This document shows positions 1-9,070 of a stretch of DNA of 37,325 nt, piece by piece; within the stretch, counting starts at the first letter, position 1, and each line of letters starts with the position of its first letter. Both the position numbers and the translations under genes were made by a program. A model generated the notes under the pieces. The model was not told the DNA's origin and made no database searches. It saw only the letters and a program-made list of their open reading frames with translations. Source of the stretch: Desulfotomaculum sp. (GTDB lineage: Bacteria; Bacillota; Desulfotomaculia; Desulfotomaculales; Nap2-2B); NCBI GenBank assembly GCA_003513005.1, contig DOTD01000004.1:1-37325 (forward strand), read 5' to 3'.

Positions 1-2
1 GA

Positions 3-256
3 TCCATCGCTGTAGTACTAGTTAAACCTGATCCTAAAAATATTTGCCATCAACATAATTCGACAATATATCTAAAGGAAATTTAAAATTGCTGAAGAAG
101 CCCTATTATGCGGATAGTAAGCTTTACGAGTGTTGCCGGGCATTTGGGAATAAAGATGCCTGTGAGAACTGCGGCTATTTAGGATACCCTGAAATAATCT
201 ACATCTTAAAATTAAAACCATCTGCAATTATTTCTGCCCTGAATTATTTACCATGA
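3..256 (+). pseudogene. C-terminal fragment of a Cys-rich protein, apparently frameshifted
   Basis: Two overlapping open frames look like one interrupted C-terminus. Bases 3-86 read SIAVVLVKPDPKNICHQHNS... and stop at TAA 84-86. Bases 59-256 in another frame end in a segment with four cysteines (ECCRAFGN, then CENCGYLGYPEI). Restoring one A in the A-run near 78-82 would join the two frames. Alternatively 89-256 is an intact 55-residue gene starting at TTG 89 with AAAGGA upstream. Its stop overlaps the ATG of the next gene (ATGA, 253-256), so the two were probably translated together. The paired Cys resemble the auxiliary cluster region of radical SAM enzymes, but this is only a resemblance. 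The 5' end lies outside the window. Confidence 0.35.
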
Positions 257-1533
257 AAATGAAAACAAACATTGCAGCTAAAATTGGCAGACGTTTTTTT
301 ATCGGCAGAAAACAAAATTTTACTTTCCTAAAAAGAAATACTATAGATATACCGTCTTTAAAGAAGATAGATCTATATATTCATATTCCTTTTTGTAAAA
401 ACGGTTGTCCATATTGTCCTTACAACCGCATTGGTTACAATAAAGATTTGGTTCAGCCTTATTTACATGCAGTTCTATGTGAAATTGATTTTTATTTTAA
501 GAAGTACGGGAAAGTTGAAATCCCTTCAGTTTATATAGGAGGGGGAACGCCAACAAATTTAATAGAAGAACTGGATATTATTATCCATTCATTACGTGAG
601 AAATTTTTTATTGCAGGAGATATTTGTATTGAAACAAGTCCTGCCGATTTGAATGAAAATATAGTAAAAAAACTGAAGAACATGGGAGTCGACTTAATCA
701 GTATTGGTGTTCAAAGTTTTAATGATGAATACTTGAAGATATTGGGCAGGAAATACAATGCGGGATAAGCGGAAGAAGTTGTGAAAGCTGCTTTATCTGC
801 CAATTTTAAGTCGGTAAATATTGACCTGATGTTTGTTTTGCCAAAACAGGACAATAAAAACGTTTTAGCTGATTTGGATAAGGCTATGAAATTAGGAGTT
901 AACCAGATTACAACCTACCCCTTATTTACTTTTCCTTATACCTCAGTAGGTGGACATCTCAAGCTAAACAGTGTAAAAATGCCCAACCTCTTAAAAAGAA
1001 GACAGATGTATAAAAGTATTTATAATTTTTGTAAGGAAAACGGTTATCAACAGGTATCTGTTTGGGGATTTAGAAAAGGAGAAGTTCCAAAATATTCTTC
1101 CGTAACCAGAGATAATTATATAGGAATCGGGGCAGGCGCATGTTCAAGATTGCCGGATGTTTTCTTTTTTAATACTTTTTCGGTAAAGGATTATATTGAT
1201 TCTGCTTTAAATGGAAAAATACCTGTAGCCTTAGCAATTGACATCTCATCTGAATTACAAAAATATTATTGGCTGTATTGGAGATTTTATGAAGCAAAGA
1301 TAAATAAAGCCAAACTCGAAAAGGTATTTGGAAGCGCTGATTTAAAACTTAAATCTCTGTTTTTCTTTCTAAGAACGTTTCAGTTGTGCAGTGAAACAGA
1401 AAGCGAAATAATTCTAACGGAAAGAGGATCTTTTTATATCCACCTGCTTCAAAATTATCTTATTTTAAACTGTATAAATAAAGTTTGGACAATAGCTAAA
1501 AGCCAAGCATGGCCAGAAAGAATTGAAATTTAA
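253..1533 (+). pseudogene. HemW/HemN-like radical SAM protein interrupted by an in-frame TAA
   Basis: A single 427-codon frame is broken by TAA at 766-768. Residues before the stop hold the radical SAM cluster motif CxxxCxxC (C48, C52, C55, in the context IPFCKNGCPYCPYN) and the SAM-binding IGGGTPT near residue 96. After the stop the same frame continues without shift through NIDLMFVLPKQ and GIGAGACS, both typical of the coproporphyrinogen dehydrogenase-like (HemN/HemW) family. The start is fixed by the ATGA overlap with the upstream fragment. A single-base change (for example GAA to TAA) would explain the break. GTG 781 could restart translation but would lack the cluster. The gene is AT-rich compared with the core operons. 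True HemW inserts haem, but this divergent copy may be a different enzyme, so no symbol is given. Confidence 0.85.
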
Positions 1534-1677
1534 TTATGACTGGGTTAGGAAAGACTCATTTCTTTAATTCGACAAATTACTACAAATTAAACAATTGATA
1601 AATATTGTCTCATATAGTAAATTTATGTCTGACTGTTATTGATTATACAACGATGCCTTGTTTAAATCGGAAGATAT

Positions 1678-1884
1678 ATGAATAAAATTTTAAATCTAAT
1701 ATTTTTAAACTCAATAGTTCCAATTACATTTCCCTTGATATATTTTATTCTTTTTAAAGGTCCGTTTGAATATTTAGTTATATATTGGTTCTATCTATCA
1801 TCTTTTATGGGAATAGTAATTTTCTTAACCTTAACTTTATTATACATAACAAAGAATATAGGGGAAGCAGAGCTAAAAGGTTAA
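1678..1884 (+). CDS. Small two-helix membrane protein, possibly truncated by the IS
   Basis: A 68-residue, strongly hydrophobic product with two predicted membrane segments (about residues 5-26 and 30-57) and a short charged tail. No family is recognised. The ribosome site is weak (GGAAGAT before the ATG). The stop codon overlaps the stop of the convergent IS110 transposase, so the last residues may be encoded by the insertion and the original protein may have been longer. Base composition matches the AT-rich flank, not the IS. It could also be a non-functional remnant. Confidence 0.4.
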   Translation: MNKILNLIFLNSIVPITFPLIYFILFKGPFEYLVIYWFYLSSFMGIVIFLTLTLLYITKNIGEAELKG

Positions 1885-3140
1885 ACAGATAGAGAGATAT
1901 GCTCGGGGCTAACCACTCCGTGTGCAATCAAGAGTTTAGCAGCTTGCCTCAAAGCTTTCTCCTTTTGCTTAATACGAAGTTCCACCGGCATATCAACCCG
2001 GTAGAGATCGCAAGGATTGAAAACCTCACCGGTCTGGAGCATGTGATAAACGGCAGTGAGCATCATTCTGGCAATGGCGATAATGGCTCGTTTCTTACCT
2101 CTGCGTTTGGCAATCCGCTCATACTTGATGCGATAGTAAGAAGAAGTCTTGGATTTCACGGCGGCATGGGCCGCTTGTACAAGAGCGGGTTTGAGGTAAA
2201 CTCCGGCTTTAGTGATGCGAACAGACTTCTTTTTACCGGCGGATTGGTTGTTGCCAGGCTCTAATCCCGCCCAACAGCACAAGCGCTTTGAGGATGAGAA
2301 CTGAGACATATCAGTACCGATCTCGGAGAGGATCGTGATGGCAGTGTTGCGATCAACTCCAGGAATGGTACACAGCAGAATAATAGCGCTTTCAAAGGGT
2401 TCAACCAAACCGGCTATGGCTTGATCGATGCCGGCAATGAGTTGCTCCACAAAATCCAAATGTCTGCGGACGAAGCGGATGCGTTCTTTTTGTTCCCCGG
2501 TCATTTGGAAGCCTTCAATGGATTCGATGACTTCGTCGGCTTTCTTTTTTAAGGAGCGTTGCAGAAGTGAAATGCAATACTTTGGGTCAAAGGAATCCGC
2601 GTTTACAAGGTAGTTCGTGATGGAGGAGGCAGATTTGCCAAACATGTCGGAAACGACAGAATCAAGGGCTACATTGCAAACGGTGAAAGCGTTTTGAAAG
2701 CGATTCTTCTCGCTGGACTTGCAGGAAACCAACTTAAAACGATACCGTGTATACTCTCGCAGGATGCGAATATCCTTGGAAGGAATGAAGCTGCCGGGTA
2801 CAAGACCGAGACGAAACAGGTCGCCAATCCACTTGGAATCCTTGACATCATCTTTGTTGCCCTTAACAGCGGCAACCCACTTGGGGTTGGCGACGGTAAC
2901 GCGGATGCTATCTTCCAGCAAATTGTAGATGGGGATATAGTACTTCCCTGTACTCTCCATGCAAACGTCAAAGCAGTTGTTATCGATCAGCCACTGCTTG
3001 AACGCCAGAATGGAATTGTTGAAAGTGGAAAAGCGCTTCTTCTTGTAACTGGGAAATATGCCCTGCGTTGTGATGAGCGTGGCGACGAGAAATGTCTTGT
3101 GTACATCGACGCCACAGCAGATGGGGTAAACGACTTTCAA
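1881..3140 (-). CDS. IS110-family transposase (DEDD recombinase)
   Basis: A 419-residue protein. The N-terminal RuvC-like DEDD domain starts with CGVDVHK (D12), has the acidic MESTGKYY (E62) and a later KDDVKDSKW segment. The C-terminal Transposase_20 part carries IPGVDRNTAITILSEIG and the GNNQSAGKK segment, whose Ser is the expected nucleophile. I place the start at TTG 3140 because AAGGAGGG lies 6 bases upstream. An ATG at 3200 would add 20 residues but has no ribosome site and would read through that AAGGAGGG. The frame is intact, so the element may still be active. In this family the enzyme works with a structured RNA from the element's non-coding end to choose donor and target sites. Confidence 0.93.
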   Translation of the reverse strand: MKVVYPICCGVDVHKTFLVATLITTQGIFPSYKKKRFSTFNNSILAFKQWLIDNNCFDVCMESTGKYYIPIYNLLEDSIRVTVANPKWVAAVKGNKDDVKDSKWIGDLFRLGLVPGSFIPSKDIRILREYTRYRFKLVSCKSSEKNRFQNAFTVCNVALDSVVSDMFGKSASSITNYLVNADSFDPKYCISLLQRSLKKKADEVIESIEGFQMTGEQKERIRFVRRHLDFVEQLIAGIDQAIAGLVEPFESAIILLCTIPGVDRNTAITILSEIGTDMSQFSSSKRLCCWAGLEPGNNQSAGKKKSVRITKAGVYLKPALVQAAHAAVKSKTSSYYRIKYERIAKRRGKKRAIIAIARMMLTAVYHMLQTGEVFNPCDLYRVDMPVELRIKQKEKALRQAAKLLIAHGVVSPEHISLSV

Positions 3141-3360
3141 ATTTCTCCCTCCTTGTTCTGAAATCGTGAGGGGGAAGGCAGTGACTGGATCGCCACACAT
3201 TTAACGCTGAGTTAAAACAATGATTAGCGTGCGGCCTCGCGGTACCACTTATTTGTTGTTTTGAAAGGCGATCCTTACACTGGTTATTATACTGATTTAA
3301 GCCAAGAAGCAGTCTGCAACTCACCTCACCGTGCTTTGTAGTGTGCCTTCTCCTCAGATA
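3141..3360 (-). ncRNA. Candidate bridge RNA region of the IS110 element
   Basis: This non-coding stretch upstream of the transposase has visible secondary structure. An 8-base inverted repeat GGATCGCC/GGCGATCC (3187-3194 and 3267-3274) encloses 72 bases, and AAAACAA/TTGTTTT pairs inside it. IS110-group elements are known to encode their bridge RNA here. The minus strand also carries AAGTGGTACCGCG (3238-3250), which matches the T-box core, but the rest of a T-box antiterminator is not evident. The exact RNA ends and guide loops cannot be assigned by eye. Confidence 0.35.
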
Positions 3361-3443
3361 GATTGTATAGCAAGCAGGGTTGCTGCGCCCCCGTTTTCAT
3401 TGCTATTTGTGCCGCTAGCGGTAGCGGCGGAATGGAGGTTATT

Positions 3444-4136
3444 ATGTATAAAAAATTATTTATAATTCTTGGCAGAGCTATTTTAATAGGTTCGTTACTA
3501 TTTGTTTTTACTAATCAAATTAGTGCCAGTAAAGCGACAGACAGTAAGATTAAATTAAATGAAAAAGTAAAATATACTCTTATGCGAGGAAAGCCAACAA
3601 AGAATGGATCGAATATATCAGTTATACATAAATTTAAAGATGAATCCGAAATAAGAGATTTTGTATCGTTAGCTAATGACAAGCTAACTGAACTATCAAG
3701 AGAAAAGAACTTTGACAAATCTTTTATTGCTACAATAACACTCAAAGAACCAATGCCAGTGCAAGAGTTTGAAGATTTTGTCCTTAAATACGAAATTGAT
3801 ATCTGTTACTGCAAAATAAGAACATTCGAAGAAAATGGGCTCCGGGGGACACTTATGTCTGAACCTAAAAACGGTTCATTATTTAATTTCGATAGAATTG
3901 CTGATGATATTGATCTAAATACTATAGCTGGAGTTATTGCTTTTACATGCAATGTAAATAAAAAAAATTTAGATAAGTTAGTAGAAATGAAAAACGATGA
4001 CAGGGTTTATGTCATAGATGTTGACAGTTACTTCATTGGGAAAAATGTTAGTGAACAAACTGGAAAGAACATTGAAGAAGTAAGGACAAATGATATCTAT
4101 TGGTATGTGGAAGACTATAAATTAAACGAACAATAG
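3444..4136 (+). CDS. Secreted or membrane-anchored protein of unknown function
   Basis: A 230-residue protein beginning with a typical signal sequence: KK, then a hydrophobic stretch at about residues 5-24, then SASKA as a likely cleavage site. The mature part is charged and mixed, without repeats or motifs I recognise. The start is ATG 3444, chosen because GGAGG lies 5 bases upstream; the frame stays open to 3363, but that extra N-terminus lacks a ribosome site. A short inverted repeat GCCGCT/AGCGGC (3411-3428) lies just upstream. The gene is AT-rich like 1-1880, which suggests that the IS landed inside one foreign AT-rich segment. Function unknown. Confidence 0.7.
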   Translation: MYKKLFIILGRAILIGSLLFVFTNQISASKATDSKIKLNEKVKYTLMRGKPTKNGSNISVIHKFKDESEIRDFVSLANDKLTELSREKNFDKSFIATITLKEPMPVQEFEDFVLKYEIDICYCKIRTFEENGLRGTLMSEPKNGSLFNFDRIADDIDLNTIAGVIAFTCNVNKKNLDKLVEMKNDDRVYVIDVDSYFIGKNVSEQTGKNIEEVRTNDIYWYVEDYKLNEQ

Positions 4137-4191
4137 TCTTTTATTTTTTAACGCAGTGAGGCATGACCCCGCGTAACACTGTGCCCACTAA

Positions 4192-6150
4192 TCAGGATAC
4201 ATTCTGGTTGTCCAGGCGCCGGCCGGTAAACTGGCTGTTGTAGAGGTCGGCGTAGAAGCCGCCTTTGGCCAGTAGTTCCTCGTGATTGCCCTGCTCGATG
4301 ATGGCGCCTTTGTTCATCACCAGGATGATGTCCGCAAAGCGGATGGTCGAAAGCCTGTGGGCAATAACAAAACAGGTCCTCCCCTTCATCATGTTTGTCA
4401 TCGCCTTCTGGATCAGCACCTCGGTCCTTGTATCGATGTTGCTGGTCGCCTCGTCCAGAATAAGAATTGCCGGGTCAGCAAGAATAGCGCGGGCGATGGT
4501 CAGAAGCTGCTTCTGGCCCTGGGAGATATTGGTCGCCTCTTCATTCAGCACCGTATCGTATCCGTCCGGGAGAGTCTTGATGAAGTGGTGGGCTTCGGCT
4601 GCTTTTGCCGCGCTGATGATCTCTTCCTCGCTTACCCCTTCCCGCCCGTAGGCGATGTTGTCCCTGATCGTGCCGTTGAACAGCCACGTGTCCTGCAGAA
4701 CCATGCCGAACATCGCGCGCAGGTCCCCGCGGCTGATGTCTCTTATATCCACACCGTCGACTGTTATGCGCCCCCTGTCCACCTCGTAAAAACGCATGAT
4801 CAGGTTTACCAGGGTGGTCTTCCCTGCTCCCGTCGGGCCGACGATGGCAATTACGCTTCCTTCCTTAATTTCCAGATTCAAATCTTCTATAAGGGGAGTG
4901 TCTTCTTTATAGCTGAACCATACATGCTCAAAAGTCAGCCTGCCTTTGGGGAATTTGATCACCTGCGTATCATTCTTATCCGGAATCTGCTCAACCTCAT
5001 CAAGTATTTCAAAGACCCGTTCGGCGGAAGCGGCTGTAAACTGGAACACGTTGGCAATGTTGGCCACCTGGATGATCGGCTGGGTAAACTGCCTCATATA
5101 CTGGATGAACGCCTGGATATCGCCGATCTCAATCTTATTTTTAGCGACCAGAAGCCCTCCGGCGACACAGATGACGACATACCCTATATTATTGACAAAG
5201 TTCAGGGCCGGGAAGATAATTCCGGAGATGAACTGCGCTTTCCATCCCACATTGTACAATCTATCGTTAATATCTTTAAACTTGGCTATGGAGTCTTTCT
5301 CATGCCCGAATGCTTTGACAATTTTATGCCCCGCGTACATCTCCTCCACATGGCCGTTCATCTCTCCGATGCATTTTTGTTGTTCCGAAAAATATTTCTG
5401 AGAATTTTTAGCTATATAAGCTGTAATAATACCGCTGGCCGGCAGGGTCACCAGGACAAGTACCGTCATCACAGGGCTGATCGTCAGCATCATGACAAGA
5501 ATACCGGCTACGGTAACTACGGACGTGATCAGATGGGTCAGGCTCTGCTGAAGAGTCGTGGCAATGTTATCCATATCGTTGGTTACACGGCTTAAAATCT
5601 CGCCGTGGGTCCGCTGGTCGAAATATTTCAGGGGCAGGTTGTCGAGCTTATCCTTTACATCATTACGCATTTTATAGACCGTATTCTGGGAAACGCTGGA
5701 CATTATATAGCCCATCGCAAAGCTGCAAAGCGCGCTGATTACATATAACACAATCAGCCAGAGCAGGATTTTTTCAATATACCCGAAATCAAAGCCCGGG
5801 ATAGGCTGATTCTTAAGCTTGTTAATCACTTCAGCCGGCATTTTTTCCTGGATCGCCGTATACAATTGTGTATAATAGGAATATTTGGCCAGGACCCCGT
5901 CGGCAATCTTGGTTGTGGCCTTTCCCATAATTTTGGGGCCTACAATGGAAAAAACCGTACTTAAGACAGCCAGGACAGTCATCACCATAAAGCGGTATTT
6001 TTCCGGCTTCAGGTACCCGATCAGCCGCAGAAAAGTTCCCTTGAAATCCTTCGCCTTTTCAACCGGCTGTCCCATCATGTGACCCCGGCCCATGGGTCCT
6101 CCCGGCGGCGCCGGGCCGGGTCCTTGTCTTTGTGTGTCGCGCTCACTCAT
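4192..6150 (-). CDS. ABC exporter half-transporter, catalytic-site subunit (BmrD/LmrD-like)
   Basis: 652 residues: a Gly/Pro/Met-rich cytoplasmic tail (1-35), a six-helix type IV exporter membrane domain (about 45-370) with an enlarged first external loop (about 85-125), and a nucleotide-binding domain (about 405-640). Walker A is G438-T445 (GPTGAGKT). The catalytic Glu (E567, LILDEATS) and the switch His (H598, IAHRLST) are both present. The signature motif is degenerate: ISQGQ (542-546) instead of LSGGQ. This pattern complements the partner encoded just upstream, so the canonical ATP site forms from this Walker A/B and the partner's LSGGQ. The start lies 2 bases after the partner's stop, which implies translational coupling. 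Multidrug or lipid export is the family role. The substrate is not known. Confidence 0.93.
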   Translation of the reverse strand: MSERDTQRQGPGPAPPGGPMGRGHMMGQPVEKAKDFKGTFLRLIGYLKPEKYRFMVMTVLAVLSTVFSIVGPKIMGKATTKIADGVLAKYSYYTQLYTAIQEKMPAEVINKLKNQPIPGFDFGYIEKILLWLIVLYVISALCSFAMGYIMSSVSQNTVYKMRNDVKDKLDNLPLKYFDQRTHGEILSRVTNDMDNIATTLQQSLTHLITSVVTVAGILVMMLTISPVMTVLVLVTLPASGIITAYIAKNSQKYFSEQQKCIGEMNGHVEEMYAGHKIVKAFGHEKDSIAKFKDINDRLYNVGWKAQFISGIIFPALNFVNNIGYVVICVAGGLLVAKNKIEIGDIQAFIQYMRQFTQPIIQVANIANVFQFTAASAERVFEILDEVEQIPDKNDTQVIKFPKGRLTFEHVWFSYKEDTPLIEDLNLEIKEGSVIAIVGPTGAGKTTLVNLIMRFYEVDRGRITVDGVDIRDISRGDLRAMFGMVLQDTWLFNGTIRDNIAYGREGVSEEEIISAAKAAEAHHFIKTLPDGYDTVLNEEATNISQGQKQLLTIARAILADPAILILDEATSNIDTRTEVLIQKAMTNMMKGRTCFVIAHRLSTIRFADIILVMNKGAIIEQGNHEELLAKGGFYADLYNSQFTGRRLDNQNVS

Positions 6151-6152
6151 CT

Positions 6153-7877
6153 TTAGGCAATCTCCTCTTCCGACAACTGGGAGGATACAATCTCATGGTA
6201 AACCGCGCAGGTAACCAGAAGTTCCTTGTGTTTGCCCATTCCGACAATCTCACCCGCGTGCAGAACGATGATCCTGTCGGCGTCCATTACAGTCCCCACC
6301 CTCTGGGCGACGATGATTACGATCGAAGCGGCAGTCTCCTTTTTAAGCGCCGCCCGCAGCAAGGCGTCAGTCTTAAAGTCCAGCGCCGAAAAACTGTCGT
6401 CCAAAATGTATATCCCCGGCCTTCTGACCAGGGCGCGGGCAATGGATAGCCTCTGTTTCTGACCGCCGGACAAATTCGTGCCGCCCTGGGAAATTAGAGC
6501 CTCGTACTTGCCTTCCATCTGGGAAATAAATTCGCTCGCCTGGGCGACCTCCGCCGCGTGAATAATCTCCTCTTCGGTGGCGCCGGCTTTTCCATAGCGG
6601 ATGTTTTCTGAAACAGTGCCGCTGAACAGGATCGGGGTCTGCGGAACAAAACCGATTTTAGCCCGGAGGTCCTTCTGCTCCATTTGCCTTACGTCCACCC
6701 CGTCAACCAGGACACAGCCGCTGTCCACATCATAGAATCTCGGGATCAGGTTAATCAGCGTTGATTTTCCCGAGCCGGTGCCGCCAATGATTGCCGTCAC
6801 TTCGCCGGGACAGGCGGCGAATGAAATATTCTTTACGGCAGGCAGTTCGGCGCCGGGATAGCTGAAAGTTACATCCCGGAATTCTATATTGCCTTCCTTG
6901 CTGGTCTTCCGGCCCTGCGGCGGATCCACAATCTCCGGCTTGATGTCCATGACCTCGTTAATCCTGACGGCCGACGCCTGTGCCCTGGGCACCATGACAA
7001 ACATAATCGTCACCATGATGATGGAGAACATGACCTGCGTAGCATACTGGATAAACGCCATCATGTCCCCGACCTGCATATTGTTCTGGGCGATCCGGTA
7101 TCCGCCGAACCAGATAATGGCAATAGAGGTAACGTTCATCATAATGATCATTACCGGCTGCATGACAGCCATAATTTTATTTACTTTAATAGAAGTGTCG
7201 GTCAGGTCCAGGTTCGCTTCCTTAAAGCGTTCGTTTTCTTTCTCCAGCCTGTTAAACGCCCGGATAACTCTTATTCCCGTAAGGTTCTCGCGCAGTACCA
7301 GGCTTACCCTGTCAAGTTTGGCCTGCATTGACCTGAACAGCGGCACGATCAAACTGGCTACGCCCCAGATGATAAGCAGCATGATGGGGAGGACGACAGC
7401 CAGGATCAAGGTAAGTTCCCTGTCCTTTGAGTAGGCCATGATAATACCCCCGATACACATAATCGGGGCGAAGATCATAAACCGCAGGCCCATTACCGTC
7501 ACTGTCTGCACCTGGGTTATGTCGTTGGTAGCCCTCGTGATTAAAGAAGCGGTCCCGATCTTGTCAAACTCGTGGAGGGAGTAGCTTTCCACATGCGAAA
7601 AAACCTTATCGCGGATATCTCTGCCGAAACCAACCCCGGTTACCGAGGACAGGTAACTGCCGAATACCGAACAAATACTGCTTCCGAGAGCGACTAAAAG
7701 CATATAGCTGCCGTATTTCCAGATATATCCCGTATCGCCTTTCATCATCCCGTTGTTGACGACATCAGACATCAGCGTCGGCAGGTAAAGCTCGGCAATA
7801 GACTGGGCGAAAAGAAATACGACAACCCAGAACAGAGCCCCGGTGTACGGTTTTAAATATCCAAACAACCTGAACAT
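6153..7877 (-). CDS. ABC exporter half-transporter, degenerate-site subunit (BmrC/LmrC-like)
   Basis: 574 residues: a six-helix membrane domain (about 10-300) and a nucleotide-binding domain (about 330-565). Walker A is G365-S372 (GGTGSGKS) and the signature is canonical LSGGQ (469-473). The residue after the Walker B Asp is D494 instead of Glu (YILDDSF), and the switch His is Q525 (VAQRVGT). Loss of both catalytic residues together with a good signature motif marks this as the degenerate-site protomer of a heterodimeric exporter, as in LmrCD, BmrCD and TM287/288. It is encoded directly before its partner and after two HlyD-type adaptors, probably in one transcript under MarR control. Confidence 0.94.
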   Translation of the reverse strand: MFRLFGYLKPYTGALFWVVVFLFAQSIAELYLPTLMSDVVNNGMMKGDTGYIWKYGSYMLLVALGSSICSVFGSYLSSVTGVGFGRDIRDKVFSHVESYSLHEFDKIGTASLITRATNDITQVQTVTVMGLRFMIFAPIMCIGGIIMAYSKDRELTLILAVVLPIMLLIIWGVASLIVPLFRSMQAKLDRVSLVLRENLTGIRVIRAFNRLEKENERFKEANLDLTDTSIKVNKIMAVMQPVMIIMMNVTSIAIIWFGGYRIAQNNMQVGDMMAFIQYATQVMFSIIMVTIMFVMVPRAQASAVRINEVMDIKPEIVDPPQGRKTSKEGNIEFRDVTFSYPGAELPAVKNISFAACPGEVTAIIGGTGSGKSTLINLIPRFYDVDSGCVLVDGVDVRQMEQKDLRAKIGFVPQTPILFSGTVSENIRYGKAGATEEEIIHAAEVAQASEFISQMEGKYEALISQGGTNLSGGQKQRLSIARALVRRPGIYILDDSFSALDFKTDALLRAALKKETAASIVIIVAQRVGTVMDADRIIVLHAGEIVGMGKHKELLVTCAVYHEIVSSQLSEEEIA

Positions 7878-7904
7878 GAACGCTGCTCCTTAGATGCTGC
7901 TTAG

Positions 7905-9050
7905 TTAACTGGGATTTACCGCCGCCCGGTCAGTCAGGCTGTTTACATTTGTAACGGCAACCCGCTCACCCTTGTTAAGTCCTGTCAGAATTATGATTAA
8001 CTGATCGTTTCTCAGCCCCGTTTTTACGGAGCGCCGCTCAGCCAGTTTATCCTTGATCACAAAAACATAGCTTTTCCCTGAATCCTGTGCAATTGCGGAC
8101 ACCGGGACAACAATCCCTCTCGCCCTGGCGGCGACAGACGTATGGGCAGATAATCCCGCCTTAAGGCTGCCGTTGTTTTTAATCGATATTTCGACGGGGA
8201 AAACCTCTCCCGTGCTCACGGCAATAGGTCCAAGGCTGGAGATGACGCCTTTAAATTCAGCGTCGGGGTAGCTGTCAACGGTCAAATCAACTTCTTTACC
8301 TTCTGAAAGAAGAGGAAGTTCATCCTGCGTTACGGTGCTTTTCATTTTCAAAACTTTTGTATCGACAATTGACATTACCGGCACACCCGCAGAGACGACC
8401 TCGCCGACATCTGCATTCCGGCTGGCCACAATCCCGCCGGAGGGGCTTTTGACAGTAGCGTAATTTATCTGTACCTGAATGTTCTTTATATTGGCGGCGG
8501 CTGTGCTGACCGCGGCATTAGCCTGGTTTAAGGCGGGCCCGGATGCATTTTTATACTGGTTTCTGGCAAGGTCAAGTTTGTCGGTAACGTCATCCATCTG
8601 GCTTAATGGTACTGCCCCCGCCGCGTAGAGCATCTTTGTCCTGTCATAGTCTTTTTGTGCTGCGTCCAGGTTTATCTTTGCCGTCGAAGCCTGGTTCTGG
8701 ACAGACTGTACAGCCGCTTCCGCCGACAGCTGGCTTGCCTGGGCCTGTAAAAGCTGGGCCTTTAACGATTCCGTATCAAGCTGCATAAGCACGTCTCCAG
8801 CTTTAACAGCGCTGCCGGCTTCAAAACCCAAACTTACAACCTGTCCCGAAATTTTACTCGATATGTCGACAGTCTTTTCCGGCACAAGGACTCCGCTCAG
8901 TTGGATTTTCGCCTCCAGTTCCTGATCGGCGGCGGCTGCAGTTTTCACATTCATTACCTGGTCGGCGCTTTTATCCGCACACCCGGAAAAGACGAATACC
9001 AGGAGCGCCGCTAAAAGGAATGCAGGGATAAACTTAATTTGTCTCCACAT
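7905..9050 (-). CDS. Lipoprotein membrane-fusion protein (RND/MacA-type adaptor)
   Basis: A 381-residue efflux adaptor with a lipoprotein signal peptide. The hydrophobic stretch at residues 5-21 ends in the lipobox VFSGC, with the lipidated Cys at residue 24. It is followed by a lipoyl-like half (SGQVVSLGFEAGSAVKAGDVLMQLD), an Ala/Gln-rich alpha-hairpin (about 95-185), the second lipoyl half (VKSPSGGIVASRNADVGEVV) and a beta-barrel region. I choose ATG 9050 because AAGGAGG lies 10 bases upstream. A GTG at 9071 would extend it but overlaps the previous stop. The position between another adaptor and an ABC pair suggests an envelope-spanning pump. In a one-membrane cell it would act as an outside-facing substrate or cell-wall adaptor. 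Confidence 0.9.
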   Translation of the reverse strand: MWRQIKFIPAFLLAALLVFVFSGCADKSADQVMNVKTAAAADQELEAKIQLSGVLVPEKTVDISSKISGQVVSLGFEAGSAVKAGDVLMQLDTESLKAQLLQAQASQLSAEAAVQSVQNQASTAKINLDAAQKDYDRTKMLYAAGAVPLSQMDDVTDKLDLARNQYKNASGPALNQANAAVSTAAANIKNIQVQINYATVKSPSGGIVASRNADVGEVVSAGVPVMSIVDTKVLKMKSTVTQDELPLLSEGKEVDLTVDSYPDAEFKGVISSLGPIAVSTGEVFPVEISIKNNGSLKAGLSAHTSVAARARGIVVPVSAIAQDSGKSYVFVIKDKLAERRSVKTGLRNDQLIIILTGLNKGERVAVTNVNSLTDRAAVNPS

Positions 9051-9070
9051 GCTTAAAGTACCTCCTTTCA

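Larger units (their letters stand above)
1855..3362 (-). mobile_element. IS110-family insertion sequence (ends approximate)
   Basis: The element consists of one transposase gene (1881-3140), a long 5' non-coding region (3141 to about 3360) and almost no 3' non-coding DNA. Elements of this family lack obvious terminal inverted repeats and make little or no target duplication, so the ends are set only by the change from AT-rich flank to balanced composition. Long 5' and short 3' non-coding ends fit the IS110 subgroup rather than IS1111. Both ends could be off by some tens of bases. Confidence 0.6.

Noticed and set aside
2694..3161. Plus-strand open frame opposite the IS110 transposase
   Set aside because: It is antisense to the DEDD domain and shows no family similarity.
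3232..3255. A complete T-box riboswitch
   Set aside because: Only the core UGGNACCGCG is convincing. The pairing strand of the antiterminator and a clear stem I are not seen, and the neighbour is a transposase, not an amino-acid gene. It is kept only as a question.
4282..5595. A 437-codon open frame on the plus strand opposite the ABC exporter
   Set aside because: It has no ribosome site or recognisable domain, and it lies fully antisense to a gene with clear motifs. It is a by-product of codon bias.
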